Shown piece after piece: positions 8,519 to 17,035 of a stretch of DNA of 64,000 nucleotides. Every line of letters begins with the position of its first letter. Positions within the stretch are counted from its first letter, which is position 1. The stretch spans positions 1,860,001 to 1,924,000 of the forward strand of contig NZ_CP082273.1 of NCBI RefSeq assembly GCF_019880385.1, written 5' to 3'. The notes below the pieces were generated by a model, which saw nothing but the letters and a program-made list of their open reading frames with translations, did no database searches and was not told where the DNA came from. The position numbers and the translations under genes are program-made. This DNA is from Nocardioides coralli. GTDB taxonomy: Bacteria > Actinomycetota > Actinomycetes > Propionibacteriales > Nocardioidaceae.

Positions 8519-8902
8519 TCAGCTGACCTTCTTCTTGCGGGTCGACGCCCGGTGCAGGTGGGCCGGCCCGATCTCTCCGCCGCGCAGCAGCTCGAGGCGC
8601 TCCTTGAGGATGTCCTCGAGCTCCTTCTCCGAGCGGCGCTCCAGCAGCATGTCCCAGTGGGTGCGGGCGGGCTTCTCGGCCTTCGCCTCGGGCTGGATGC
8701 CGGAGACGCTCAGCGACTCCGCCCCGCAGCGCGGGCACTCCCACGTCGCCGGGATCTCGGCCTCGTCCGACATCGTGATCTCGAACTCGTGGCCACGCTC
8801 GCACCGATAGCCGACCTGCTGTCGGGCCGCGAACTCGATGCCGCGCTCGTCCTCGAAGCTCTGGCCTCCGAGCCGAGCTCCACGCAGTGTGCGCTCCGCC
8901 AT
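8519..8902 (-). CDS. rbpA: RNA polymerase-binding protein RbpA
   Basis: RbpA binds RNA polymerase and group 1/2 sigma factors and stabilises open complexes in actinobacteria. The 127-residue protein looks close to the Streptomyces form: MAERTLRGARL at the start, a zinc site formed by C34, H38 and the ECPRC pair, the basic linker KPARTHWDMLLERR and the C-terminal sigma-interaction helix. ATG at 8902 is preceded by AGGAGG. A SigR-type promoter lies about 100 bases upstream. It is convergent with fxsA, with only three bases between the stops. Confidence 0.95.
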   Translation of the reverse strand: MAERTLRGARLGGQSFEDERGIEFAARQQVGYRCERGHEFEITMSDEAEIPATWECPRCGAESLSVSGIQPEAKAEKPARTHWDMLLERRSEKELEDILKERLELLRGGEIGPAHLHRASTRKKKVS

Positions 8903-9006
8903 GAGCCACCTCCTGAACCTATGGTCCCCCGATGACCGCGCACTGAAACGTGCTGGTGAGGTGTTCCAGGACGCGGGCGTGCGGATCTTCCGCCGCTACG
9001 TCGTTC

Positions 9007-9032
9007 AACGGTACGACCCCCGGCGCAATTCC
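9007..9032 (-). promoter_or_regulatory. SigR-type (ECF) promoter of rbpA
   Basis: On the minus strand GGAAT (9028-9032) is separated from GTT (9007-9009) by exactly 18 bases. This is the consensus recognised by SigR, the thiol-oxidative-stress sigma factor, and rbpA is a known SigR target in Streptomyces. It predicts a leader of about 100 bases and induction by disulfide stress. Confidence 0.75.
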
Positions 9033-9053
9033 CCGAATCGCCGCCGAGGCGGT

Positions 9054-10406
9054 TCAGATCACGCTCGGGACCTTGTTTCCCGCCTCGCGGATACCCCGGG
9101 CGGTGTCGACCCGGAGCAGCAGCAGCCCACCGATGACGAAGAACACGATGAGCGCGAAGATCGCCGGCCGGTAGGAGCCGGTGAGCGTGAAGACGATGCC
9201 GAAGACGAGGGTGCCGAACCACGACGTGCCGCGCTCCATCGCGTGGTAGAAGCTGAAGTACTCGGCCTCCTTGCCGGCCGGGATGAACAGCGAGAAGTAG
9301 GACCGCGCGAGGGCCTGGGTGCCGCCGAGCACGATGCCGATGGCGACCCCGAGGGCGAGGAACGGCAGCAGCGCACCCTCGGGAACGAACAGGGCGAGGG
9401 TGACGATGACCATCCAGACGACCAGGCCGAAGAGAATCGTCCGCTTCGCGCCGATCCTCGCCGCCGCCCGACCAAAGGCGAGAGCGCCGAAGACCGCCAC
9501 GAACTGCACCAGCAGGTAGACCGCCAGCACGGTCCCGGTGTCGAAGCCGAGCTCCTCCACCCCGTAGACCGACGCCTGGCTGATCACCGTCTGGATGCCG
9601 TCGTTGAAGAACAGGTAGGCCAACAGGAAGGTCAGCGCGGTGGGGTAGTGGCGCATCTCCTTGAGCGTCTGCCACAGCTGCCCGAAGCTGCGGGCGAAGA
9701 CGCCGCCCTCGACGTGCTCGACGTCGCGGGGCGGCCGGTTCTTGATGCCCCGGAACGGGATGAAGGTGAAGCCCGCCCACCAGACGGCCGCCGAGAGCAG
9801 GCTGATGCGCACCGCCAGGCCCTCCTCGAGCCCGAAGGTCCCGTGGAAGCTCACGAGCACGAAGTTGAGGGCCAGCAGCAGCCCGCCGCCGGCGTACCCC
9901 ATGGCCCACCCGCGAGAGGAGACCCGGTCCCGCTCGGTCTCGGTGGAGATCAGCGGCAGGATGGAGTCGTTGAAGACCGCGGCCGCGCCGAAGCAGAGGT
10001 TGGCGGCGATGAAGGACACCACGCCGAGCTGCCAGTTGTCCCCGGTCATGAAGAACAGCAGCGCGGCGAACGCGGCGCCGGCCCACGCGAAGCCCGCGAG
10101 GAGGTCCTTCTTGCGGGCCGTCCGGTCGGCGACGGCGCCCAGCGGCGGCAGGACCAGCGCCGAGATCAGCGTGGAGGTCGTCACGACGAACGCCGGGAGC
10201 GCCCCGGGCGCCACCTCGAACCAGAGCAGCCCGACCCGGTCGTCCACGGCGGCGTTCTTGGCGACGGCGATCAGGTAGGGCCCGAACAGCACGCCGGCCA
10301 CCGTGGTGGCGAACGCGCTGTTGGCCCAGTCGTAGAAGTACCAGGCCCGCTGCTCCCTGCCCCCGCTCGTGGACGCGCGGTCGGCTGCGCCGGTCGTTGC
10401 ACTCAT
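9054..10406 (-). CDS. MFS transporter, UMF1/Atg22-like
   Basis: A 450-residue membrane protein with about twelve hydrophobic segments. The N-terminal YFYDWANSAFATTVAGVLFGPYL is typical of the UMF1/Atg22 branch of the major facilitator superfamily; the ADRTARKK loop after the second helix is the usual MFS motif A position. The substrate is not predictable from sequence. Its ATG overlaps the stop of the glycerophosphodiester phosphodiesterase gene (ATGA), so it could take up or release products of that enzyme, but this is inference. Long alternative frames extend upstream to 11441 but are not coding. Confidence 0.85.
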   Translation of the reverse strand: MSATTGAADRASTSGGREQRAWYFYDWANSAFATTVAGVLFGPYLIAVAKNAAVDDRVGLLWFEVAPGALPAFVVTTSTLISALVLPPLGAVADRTARKKDLLAGFAWAGAAFAALLFFMTGDNWQLGVVSFIAANLCFGAAAVFNDSILPLISTETERDRVSSRGWAMGYAGGGLLLALNFVLVSFHGTFGLEEGLAVRISLLSAAVWWAGFTFIPFRGIKNRPPRDVEHVEGGVFARSFGQLWQTLKEMRHYPTALTFLLAYLFFNDGIQTVISQASVYGVEELGFDTGTVLAVYLLVQFVAVFGALAFGRAAARIGAKRTILFGLVVWMVIVTLALFVPEGALLPFLALGVAIGIVLGGTQALARSYFSLFIPAGKEAEYFSFYHAMERGTSWFGTLVFGIVFTLTGSYRPAIFALIVFFVIGGLLLLRVDTARGIREAGNKVPSVI

Positions 10407-11203
10407 GCGTTGTCCCTCCACAGCCCGCGGTCGACGAGCACGTCCCTGAGTATGTCGGTCCGGTCGGTCATCAGGCCGTCGACACCACGGTCGAGGAGCA
10501 GCCGCATCTCGTCGGGGTCGTCGATGGTCCAGCAGTGCACGTGCTTGCCGGCCGCGTGCGCGCGCCGCACCAGGCCCGGCGTGGTCACGGTCAGCGGCCC
10601 CTGCCGGTGGGGGATCTGCAGGGCGGCGAAGTGCCCGCCGGTGACGAGCGTGGCCATCCGGGCCGACGGCAGGAAGCGGAACGCGGCCACCTCGAGCGGG
10701 TGCGCGGAGGTCGCGACGCGGCCCCCGCTCAACCGGCGGAACCGCTGCAGCCGCCGGCGGGAGAACGACCCGACGAGCACCCGGTCGTGGGCCCCGTGCT
10801 CGTCGAGGAACCGGGCGAGCAGGGGTACGGCGGCCTCCGCCTTCACGTCGATGTTGAAGCGGCAGTCGGGGAAGGCCTCGAACAGCTCGCCCAGGGTCGG
10901 GATCGGCTCCGTGCCGGCGATTCGCACGTCGGCGAGGTCGGCGTGGTCGATGTCGAGCAGCCCGCCGTTGGTGCCGGTGACCCGGTCCAGGAAGGCGTCG
11001 TGGAACGCCAGCAGCACGCCGTCCCGGGTCGCGTGGACATCCGTCTCGAGGTAGCGGTAACCCAGCGCGACGGCGTGCCGGAACGCCGCCATCGTGTTCT
11101 CCAGGCCGACCAGGTGGGGGTGCGTGGCACCACCCCGGTGGGCGAACGCCAGCGGTATCGGGTGGTCGTCGAGGAACGGGTAGCCGGTCCGGGGCGCGGT
11201 CAC
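10403..11203 (-). CDS. Glycerophosphodiester phosphodiesterase
   Basis: A 266-residue GDPD-family enzyme that should split glycerophosphodiesters to glycerol-3-phosphate and an alcohol. Family motifs: FAHRGG near the N terminus, ENTMAAF, LETDVHATRDGVLLAFHD (metal and catalytic residues) and a C-terminal HCWTIDDPDEM. No signal peptide is seen, so it is probably cytoplasmic. The GTG at 11203 gives the usual spacing to HRGG; an ATG at 11293 would add 30 residues and overlap the divergent gene. Its stop overlaps the MFS gene start. Confidence 0.85.
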   Translation of the reverse strand: MTAPRTGYPFLDDHPIPLAFAHRGGATHPHLVGLENTMAAFRHAVALGYRYLETDVHATRDGVLLAFHDAFLDRVTGTNGGLLDIDHADLADVRIAGTEPIPTLGELFEAFPDCRFNIDVKAEAAVPLLARFLDEHGAHDRVLVGSFSRRRLQRFRRLSGGRVATSAHPLEVAAFRFLPSARMATLVTGGHFAALQIPHRQGPLTVTTPGLVRRAHAAGKHVHCWTIDDPDEMRLLLDRGVDGLMTDRTDILRDVLVDRGLWRDNA

Positions 11204-11279
11204 GAACCGCAGTATCCACCCCGCGCGGCCGGCCCGGGCGGCGCCCGCGCGCCGGGTCGAGGGTCTGCCGGGGGAGGAG

Positions 11280-11285
11280 TACGGT
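11280..11285 (+). promoter_or_regulatory. -10 element, leaderless zinc-ribbon gene
   Basis: TACGGT ends six bases before the ATG at 11292, placing the transcript start on the start codon. Confidence 0.6.
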
Positions 11286-11291
11286 CGCCAC

Positions 11292-11552
11292 ATGGACGAG
11301 TTGACCTGCCCCCGCTGCGACTCCGCCATGGTGAGCCGACCCCTCGGGACCGGTCAGGTGAGCCAGTGCCCCGACGGGCACGGCGTCTTCCTCGAGCGTG
11401 CCGAGCTCGGCAACCTCATCGAGGCCGAGAACGACTGGCACCGCAACGCCAGCCAGTCGACGGCTCCGTTGCCCAGGATCACCGCCGACATGACGGCGCC
11501 GCCCGCCTCGCGCACCCCTGCCCGGGCCTGGGTGGAGACGCTGTTCCGGTAG
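11292..11552 (+). CDS. Small zf-TFIIB zinc-ribbon protein
   Basis: An 86-residue protein with one zf-TFIIB domain at residues 4-45: CPRC, then CPDGHGVFLERAELGNLIE, which supplies the second metal-binding half. The rest is polar and low in complexity, ending in a short hydrophobic tail WVETLFR. The family is widespread and its role is unknown. It sits just upstream of ppk2 in the same direction, 10 bases apart, so the two may be co-transcribed. Confidence 0.8.
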   Translation: MDELTCPRCDSAMVSRPLGTGQVSQCPDGHGVFLERAELGNLIEAENDWHRNASQSTAPLPRITADMTAPPASRTPARAWVETLFR

Positions 11553-11562
11553 GCCACCGGCG

Positions 11563-12420
11563 ATGACGCTCCTGCCGCCGGCCGGCGCCGACGACCCGCG
11601 GGAGCTCCGCGACGTCGGCCGCGACCCGGAGCGTTACACCAAGAAGGGCAAGCTGCGGCGCGACGTCTACGACCACGAGATCGAGCGGCTGCAGGAGCAG
11701 CTGGTGCAGCTGCAGTACTGGATCCAGCGCCAGGGGCTCAAGGTCCTCGTGATCTTCGAGGGCCGCGGCTCGGCCGGCAAGGGTGGGGTGATCAAGCGGA
11801 TCACCGAGCGCACCAGTCCCCGCACCGTGCGGGTCGTGGCGCTGCCTCGGCCCACCGAGCGCGAGCAGACGCAGTGGTACTTCCAGCGCTACGTCGAGCA
11901 CCTGCCGGCAGCTGGGGAGATGGTCCTGTTCGACCGCAGCTGGTACAACCGCTCCAACGTGGAGTGGGTGATGGGCTTCTGCACCGAGGAGGAGCACCAG
12001 GAGTTCCTGCGCTCCTGCCCGGAGTTCGAGCGGATGCTGGTCCGGTCCGGGATCACGGTCCTCAAGTACTGGTTCTCGGTGTCCTACGAGGAGCAGCGCA
12101 AGCGGTTCGAGGCCCGCAACGCCGAGCCGCTCAAGCGGTGGAAGCTCTCCGACATGGACCTCGCCGAGCACGAGCTCTACGTGCGCTACTCGATGGCGAA
12201 GGACACCACGTTCCAGTACACCGACATCAAGCAGGCGCCCTGGTACGTCGTGCCCTCCGACGACAAGCGCGCGGCCCGGCTCAACTGCATCTCCCACCTG
12301 CTGAGCTGCTTCGACTACGAGGACGTCGCCCCCGGCGTCGTCGAGCTGCCGCAGATGCGCCAGGAGCCCTACGTCCGCCCGCCCCTGCAGGAGCAGACCT
12401 TCGTGCCGCAGCGCTTCTGA
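11563..12420 (+). CDS. ppk2: Polyphosphate kinase 2
   Basis: A 285-residue single-domain PPK2, which uses polyphosphate to phosphorylate nucleoside di- or monophosphates. The Walker A loop is GRGSAGKG (residues 67-74) and Walker B is VLFDRSWYNR. Other conserved segments are KRITERTSPRTVRVVALP and the lid region RYVEHLPAAGEMV. Single-domain length fits class I or III; I cannot decide the nucleotide preference. No strong ribosome binding site precedes the ATG. It is convergent with the XRE-MurA gene, with seven bases between stops. Confidence 0.92.
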   Translation: MTLLPPAGADDPRELRDVGRDPERYTKKGKLRRDVYDHEIERLQEQLVQLQYWIQRQGLKVLVIFEGRGSAGKGGVIKRITERTSPRTVRVVALPRPTEREQTQWYFQRYVEHLPAAGEMVLFDRSWYNRSNVEWVMGFCTEEEHQEFLRSCPEFERMLVRSGITVLKYWFSVSYEEQRKRFEARNAEPLKRWKLSDMDLAEHELYVRYSMAKDTTFQYTDIKQAPWYVVPSDDKRAARLNCISHLLSCFDYEDVAPGVVELPQMRQEPYVRPPLQEQTFVPQRF

Positions 12421-12427
12421 CCAGGGG

Positions 12428-13954
12428 TTAAATGTCGCGGAAGGCCTCGATGGTGGCGCCGAGCTGGTTGAGCCGCTCGGCGAGGTCCTCGTAGCCGCGG
12501 TGGATGACGTAGGTCGACCGCAGGACCGAGGTGCCCTTGGCTGCCAGCATCGCCAGCAGCAGCACCACGGCCGGCCGCAGCGCCGGCGGGCACATCATCT
12601 CGGTGCCCGTGAAGCTGCTCGGGCCCTCCACCATCACCCGGTGGGGGTCGAGCAGCTTGACCTGGCCGCCCAGCTTGTTGAGGTCGGTGAGGTAGATGGC
12701 CCGGTTCTCGTAGACCCAGTCGTGGATCAGGGTCTGCCCGTTGGCGACCGCCGCGATGACGGCGAAGAACGGGAGGTTGTCGATGTTGAGGCCGGGGAAC
12801 GGCATCGGGTGCACCTTGTCCAGCGGTGCGTGGAGCACGCTTGGGTGGGTGGAGATGTCCACCAGCCGGGTGTGACCGTTGAGCGCGACGTACTCCTCGG
12901 AGCGGGTGTACTGGAACCCCATCTCCTCCAGCAGCGCCAGCTCGATCTCGAGGAACTCGATCGGGACCCGCTCGATGGTGATCGAGGAGTCGGTGACGAT
13001 CGCCGCGGCCAGCAGCGACATCGCCTCGATGGGGTCCTCCGCGGGCGCGTAGTCGACATCGATGTCGATCTGCTCGCGGCCGGTCACAGTGAGCGTCGTG
13101 GTGCCGATCCCCTCCACCGTGACGCCGAGCCGCTCGAGGTAGAAGCAGAGGTCCTGGACCATGTAGTTCGAGGAGGCGTTGCGGATCACCGTGGTGCCCG
13201 GGTGGAGGGCAGCGGCCATCAGCGCGTTCTCGGTGACGGTGTCGCCGCGCTCGGTCAGCACGATCGGACGGCCCGGGGCGACCTGGTTCTCGACCCGGGC
13301 GTGGTAGCTGCCCTCGGTCGCCTTCACCTCGAGGCCGAAGGGCCGCAGCGCCGACATGTGCGGCTCGACCGTGCGGGTCCCGAGGTTGCAGCCGCCGGCG
13401 TAGGGCAGCTCGAAGTTCTCCGAGCGGTGGAGCAACGGGCCGAGGAACATGATCACCGACCGCGTGCGGCGGGCGGCCTCCTCGTCGATGTTGGACAGGT
13501 CGAGCTCGGCGGGCGGCACGATCTCGAGGTCGTTGTCGTCGTTGAGCCAGCGGGTCTGCACGCCGAGCGAGTCGAGCACCTCGAGCAGGCGGTTGACCTC
13601 CTCGATGCGCGCGACCTTGCGCAGCGTCGTGCGGCCGCGGTTGAGCAGCGTCGCGCAGAGCAGCGCGACGCCGGCGTTCTTGGAGGTCTTGACCTCGATG
13701 CTCCCGGACAGCGTGGTCGGTCCGGTCACGCGCAGGTGCGTGGGCCCGGCCCCCAGCGCCACGATCTCGGAGTCGAGCGCGGAGCCGATCCGGGCGAGCA
13801 TCTCCAGGGACAGGTTCTGGTGCCCCTTCTCGATGCGGTTGATCGCGCTCTGGCTCGTGGAGAGCCGCTCGGCGAGCTGCTGCTGGGTCATCCCGCGGTG
13901 CTTGCGGGCGTCGCGGATGAGGTTCCCGATCCGGCCCTTGTAGTCCTCGGTCAT
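12428..13954 (-). CDS. XRE-HTH/MurA-like enolpyruvyl transferase fusion
   Basis: A 508-residue two-domain protein. Residues 6-60 are a Cro/C1-type helix-turn-helix (IGNLIRDARKHRGMTQQQLA, then STSQSAINRIEKG). Residues 75-508 are a complete UDP-GlcNAc enolpyruvyl transferase fold. The MurA active-site residues can all be placed: K92-N93 (E. coli K22-N23), C189 in GGCNLGTR (C115), R194 (R120), D392 (D305) and R460 (R397). So it may be catalytic as well as DNA-binding. It is probably a second MurA rather than the housekeeping one. A perfect palindrome covers its promoter, suggesting self-regulation, perhaps sensing a cell-wall precursor. Confidence 0.85.
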   Translation of the reverse strand: MTEDYKGRIGNLIRDARKHRGMTQQQLAERLSTSQSAINRIEKGHQNLSLEMLARIGSALDSEIVALGAGPTHLRVTGPTTLSGSIEVKTSKNAGVALLCATLLNRGRTTLRKVARIEEVNRLLEVLDSLGVQTRWLNDDNDLEIVPPAELDLSNIDEEAARRTRSVIMFLGPLLHRSENFELPYAGGCNLGTRTVEPHMSALRPFGLEVKATEGSYHARVENQVAPGRPIVLTERGDTVTENALMAAALHPGTTVIRNASSNYMVQDLCFYLERLGVTVEGIGTTTLTVTGREQIDIDVDYAPAEDPIEAMSLLAAAIVTDSSITIERVPIEFLEIELALLEEMGFQYTRSEEYVALNGHTRLVDISTHPSVLHAPLDKVHPMPFPGLNIDNLPFFAVIAAVANGQTLIHDWVYENRAIYLTDLNKLGGQVKLLDPHRVMVEGPSSFTGTEMMCPPALRPAVVLLLAMLAAKGTSVLRSTYVIHRGYEDLAERLNQLGATIEAFRDI

Positions 13955-13960
13955 GGCGGC

Positions 13961-13966
13961 ACCGTA
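13961..13966 (-). promoter_or_regulatory. -10 element of the XRE-MurA gene, leaderless
   Basis: TACGGT lies at -12 to -7 from the ATG at 13954, with no ribosome binding site. It overlaps the right arm of the adjoining palindrome, so a protein bound there would block the promoter. Confidence 0.6.
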
Positions 13967-13985
13967 TCTCAGATATGAGATACGG
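13962..13985. promoter_or_regulatory. Perfect palindromic operator
   Basis: CCGTATCTCA (13962-13971) and TGAGATACGG (13976-13985) are perfect 10-base inverted arms around GATA. The site is AT-rich against a GC-rich background, starts seven bases from the XRE-MurA start and 46 bases from the divergent dehydrogenase start. It is the natural target for the XRE domain encoded next to it. Confidence 0.75.
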
Positions 13986-14031
13986 GCATCATCCGTGGGG
14001 CGGGGTGGCACCGCCTGCAAGGATGCCAGCC

Positions 14032-15048
14032 ATGCGTGCGACCACCATCCACGGGCCGGGTGACATCCGCCTCACCGACGTGCCGACACCGGGGATCAGC
14101 AGCCCCACCGACGCGGTGGTGCAGGTGACCGCCGGTTGCATCTGCGGGTCGGACCTGTGGCCCTACCGCGGCGAGAACCCGATCGAGGTGGGGTCGACCA
14201 TCGGCCACGAGTGCGTGGGAGTGGTCGCCGAGGTCGGCTCCGAGGTGCGGTCCTTCCGCCCCGGCGACTTCGTGGTCGTGCCGTTCGTCCACTGCGACAA
14301 CACCTGCCCGCACTGTCGGGCCGGGATGCAGTCGGCCTGCGAGCAGCAGGGCTTCACCCTCAGCGGTCAGGCCGAGTACGCGCTGGTGCACCAGGCCGAC
14401 GGCAGCCTCGTCGGCACCGCCGACCAGCCGGACGCCGAGCTCGTCCCGTCGCTGTTGACGCTCTCCGACGTGATGGCGACCGGGTGGCACGCCGCGGTGA
14501 CCGCTGGAGTGTCCCCGGGTGACACCGCCGTCGTCGTCGGCGACGGCGCCGTCGGGCTGTGCGGGGTGATCGCCGCCGCGCAGCTGGGCGCCGAGCGGGT
14601 CGTGGTGATGTCGCGCCACGAGCCACGCCAGCAGCTCGCCCGCCGCTTCGGCGCCACCGACGTCGTCGCCGAGCGCGGGGAGGAGGGGGAGGCAGCGGTC
14701 CTCGAGCTGACGCGCGGGGTGGGCGCCGACGCGGTGCTCGAGTGCGTCGGGACCGATGCCGCCATGCAGACCGCCTTCGCGGTGGCCCGGCCGGGGTCGA
14801 CCGTCGGCTTCGTGGGTGCACCACACGGGGTCGAGCTGCCGGTGCGCCGGATGTTCAGCCGCAACATCGGCCTCGCCGGCGGCATGGCGCCCGTACGCCG
14901 CTACCTGCCCGAGCTGCTCGACCTCGTGCTCGCGGGCACCATCGAGCCGGGGCTGGTCTTCGACCTGACGCTGCCGCTCGACAAGGTGGCGAAGGGCTAT
15001 GAGGCGATGGACGAGCGCCGCGCCATCAAGGTGCTGCTGCAGCCATGA
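14032..15048 (+). CDS. Zinc-dependent alcohol dehydrogenase
   Basis: A 338-residue medium-chain dehydrogenase. The catalytic zinc ligands are in CICGSD and GHECVG, and the structural zinc lobe is CDNTCPHCRAGMQSAC. The nucleotide-binding motif GDGAVGLCG is near residue 170. AAGGA lies eight bases before the ATG. Substrate unknown. Its stop overlaps the start of the PhoD-family gene, so the two form an operon. It is divergent from the XRE-MurA gene and may share its operator. Confidence 0.88.
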   Translation: MRATTIHGPGDIRLTDVPTPGISSPTDAVVQVTAGCICGSDLWPYRGENPIEVGSTIGHECVGVVAEVGSEVRSFRPGDFVVVPFVHCDNTCPHCRAGMQSACEQQGFTLSGQAEYALVHQADGSLVGTADQPDAELVPSLLTLSDVMATGWHAAVTAGVSPGDTAVVVGDGAVGLCGVIAAAQLGAERVVVMSRHEPRQQLARRFGATDVVAERGEEGEAAVLELTRGVGADAVLECVGTDAAMQTAFAVARPGSTVGFVGAPHGVELPVRRMFSRNIGLAGGMAPVRRYLPELLDLVLAGTIEPGLVFDLTLPLDKVAKGYEAMDERRAIKVLLQP

Positions 15049-16724
15049 CCGGGCTGGTCCTGGGGCCGATGCTGCGGCACGTCGACGAGACGACGGCCAG
15101 CATCTGGGTGCAGACCGGGCAGGCGGCGACCGTCACCGTCGAGGCGGGCGACCGGCGCGCGTCGGCTGCCACGTTCGGGGCACACGGCCATCACTACGCG
15201 CTGGTGGAGCTGACCGGGCTCGAGCCGGGCAGCCGCACGGCGTACCGGGTGCTGCTGGACGACGACCCGGTCTGGCCGGCACCCGTCGACGACTTCCCGG
15301 ACCCCGTGATCGCGACACCGTCTCGGCAGCAGCAGCTCCGGCTCGCGTTCGGGTCCTGCCGGGTGAGCGTCCCGCACGACGCCGAGCACACCGACGACTA
15401 CGGCGTCGACGCGCTCCGCGCCTACGCGCTCCACCTCGCCAAGAACGCCGGTGAGCGGTGGCCCGACCTGCTGCTGCTCCTCGGCGACCAGGTCTACGCC
15501 GACGAGACCAGCGACGAGATCCGGGAGTTCATCAGCCACCGCCGCAGTCTCGAGGAGCCGCCGGGAGCCGAGCTGCAGGACTACGTCGAGTACGCCGAGC
15601 TCTACCGGCTCGCCTGGAGCGACCCGGCCAACCGGTGGCTGCTGTCCACGGTGCCGACGGCGATGATCTTCGACGACCACGACATCCGCGACGACTGGAA
15701 CACCAGCTGGACCTGGCGCCAGCAGATGGCGGCCAAGCCGTGGTGGCACGACCGGATCGTCGGCGGTCTCGGGTCCTACTGGGTCTACCAGCACCTCGGC
15801 AACCTGTCGGTGGCCGAGCGCGCCGAGGACCCCCTGTGGCAGAAGGTCGTGGCCCACCAGGGGCCCGACGAGCTCGACCTCACCGCCGCCCTCGACGCGT
15901 TCGCCGAGCGGACCGACGAGCAGCCCGACACCTACCGCTGGAGCTTCGCGCGTGACTTCGGCGGGACCGCGCGACTGGTGGTCGTGGACTCCCGGGCAGC
16001 GCGGGTGCTGACGCCCGAGCAACGCTCGATGATCGACGCCACGGAGATGGCGTGGCTGCACGAGCAGATGCTGGGCGGGTTCGACCACCTCCTGGTGGGG
16101 ACCTCGCTGCCGTTCCTGCTGGCCCCCGGCCTCCACCACGCCGAGGCCTTCAGCGAGGGCTTGTGCAACGGGGCGTGGGGGAGGGGAGTGGCCCGGGTCG
16201 GGGAGTGGTTGCGACAGGTCGTCGACATGGAGCACTGGGCGGCCTTCCAGCCGGGGTTCCAGGAGGTGGCCGACATGACGCTCGCGGTCGCGTCCGGAGA
16301 GCTGGGCGACGCGCCGAGCACCGTCACGTTCCTCTCCGGCGACGTCCACCACAGCTACGTCGCGACCGCCGCACCGGACGCAGAGGTCAGCAACCGGGTG
16401 GTGACCAGCCGGATCCTGCAGGCCGTGTGCTCACCGATCCGCAACCCGCTCCCGTCGGCGATGCAGCGGGTCACCACCTGGGGCACCCGACGGTGGCTCG
16501 CCCGGGTCCCGCGGCGGCTGGCGCGCTGGGCGAAGGTCCCGCCGTCGCCGCTGACGTGGGGCATCGAGCGTGGTCCCTGGTACGACAACAACCTGGCGGT
16601 GCTGGAGACCGGCGACCGCGGCGGGCTGACGATGCGGTGGTACGCCGGCGACGTGACGGGTCGGGCGTCGGACGACCCCGTGATCCGGACGGTGGCGGAG
16701 TTCGAGGTGCCGGTCAGGCCGTGA
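15045..16724 (+). CDS. PhoD-family alkaline phosphatase/phosphodiesterase
   Basis: A 559-residue metallophosphatase of the PhoD family. After an N-terminal beta-sandwich-like region come the metal motifs LLGDQVYAD, IFDDHDIRDDWN and LSGDVHHSYVA. Many PhoD proteins are exported by Tat, but no signal peptide or twin arginine is visible here, so it may act inside the cell. It overlaps the dehydrogenase gene by ATGA. Its last 11 bases overlap the convergent small zinc protein gene. Confidence 0.85.
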   Translation: MTGLVLGPMLRHVDETTASIWVQTGQAATVTVEAGDRRASAATFGAHGHHYALVELTGLEPGSRTAYRVLLDDDPVWPAPVDDFPDPVIATPSRQQQLRLAFGSCRVSVPHDAEHTDDYGVDALRAYALHLAKNAGERWPDLLLLLGDQVYADETSDEIREFISHRRSLEEPPGAELQDYVEYAELYRLAWSDPANRWLLSTVPTAMIFDDHDIRDDWNTSWTWRQQMAAKPWWHDRIVGGLGSYWVYQHLGNLSVAERAEDPLWQKVVAHQGPDELDLTAALDAFAERTDEQPDTYRWSFARDFGGTARLVVVDSRAARVLTPEQRSMIDATEMAWLHEQMLGGFDHLLVGTSLPFLLAPGLHHAEAFSEGLCNGAWGRGVARVGEWLRQVVDMEHWAAFQPGFQEVADMTLAVASGELGDAPSTVTFLSGDVHHSYVATAAPDAEVSNRVVTSRILQAVCSPIRNPLPSAMQRVTTWGTRRWLARVPRRLARWAKVPPSPLTWGIERGPWYDNNLAVLETGDRGGLTMRWYAGDVTGRASDDPVIRTVAEFEVPVRP

Positions 16725-16881
16725 CCAGCGGGGCCGAGCCCGGCATCGCGACCGGCTCGCAGGTGCAGGTCTCCGAGCACGCGAGGAAGGTGTGGACCCC
16801 GTGGCCGCAGCGCTGGCACAGGAGGTCGTGGGAGAGGTGCCGGCCCGATCCGCTGTCGACGGTGTCCCACATGGCGTTCAT
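16714..16881 (-). CDS. Small cysteine-rich protein, 55 residues
   Basis: A short gene with codon use like its neighbours. The protein starts MNAMWDTVDSGSGRHLSHD and then carries CQRCGHGVHTFLACSETCTC, a dense Cys/His block that could bind zinc. The ATG at 16881 is preceded by GAGG very close to the start, so initiation is uncertain. Its function is unknown. It is convergent with and overlaps phoD by 11 bases. Confidence 0.7.
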   Translation of the reverse strand: MNAMWDTVDSGSGRHLSHDLLCQRCGHGVHTFLACSETCTCEPVAMPGSAPLVTA

Positions 16882-17035
16882 CCTCGGGTGATGAGTCGGA
16901 AGAAGTGCGTGAGATCACGGTAGGAGCGCGCCGACCCGCCCCGTCGACGACTCGCCAGAAGTTGGTCCGCAATGACCACCCCACCTAGTCACGGCGGACC
17001 GAGGACCCCCGACGTTCGACGGGGTCGGGGCGTTC

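Noticed and set aside
13019..13045. Possible loss of the catalytic Asp in the XRE-MurA protein (EDPIEAM)
   Set aside because: A full alignment places the E. coli D305 equivalent at D392, which is conserved.
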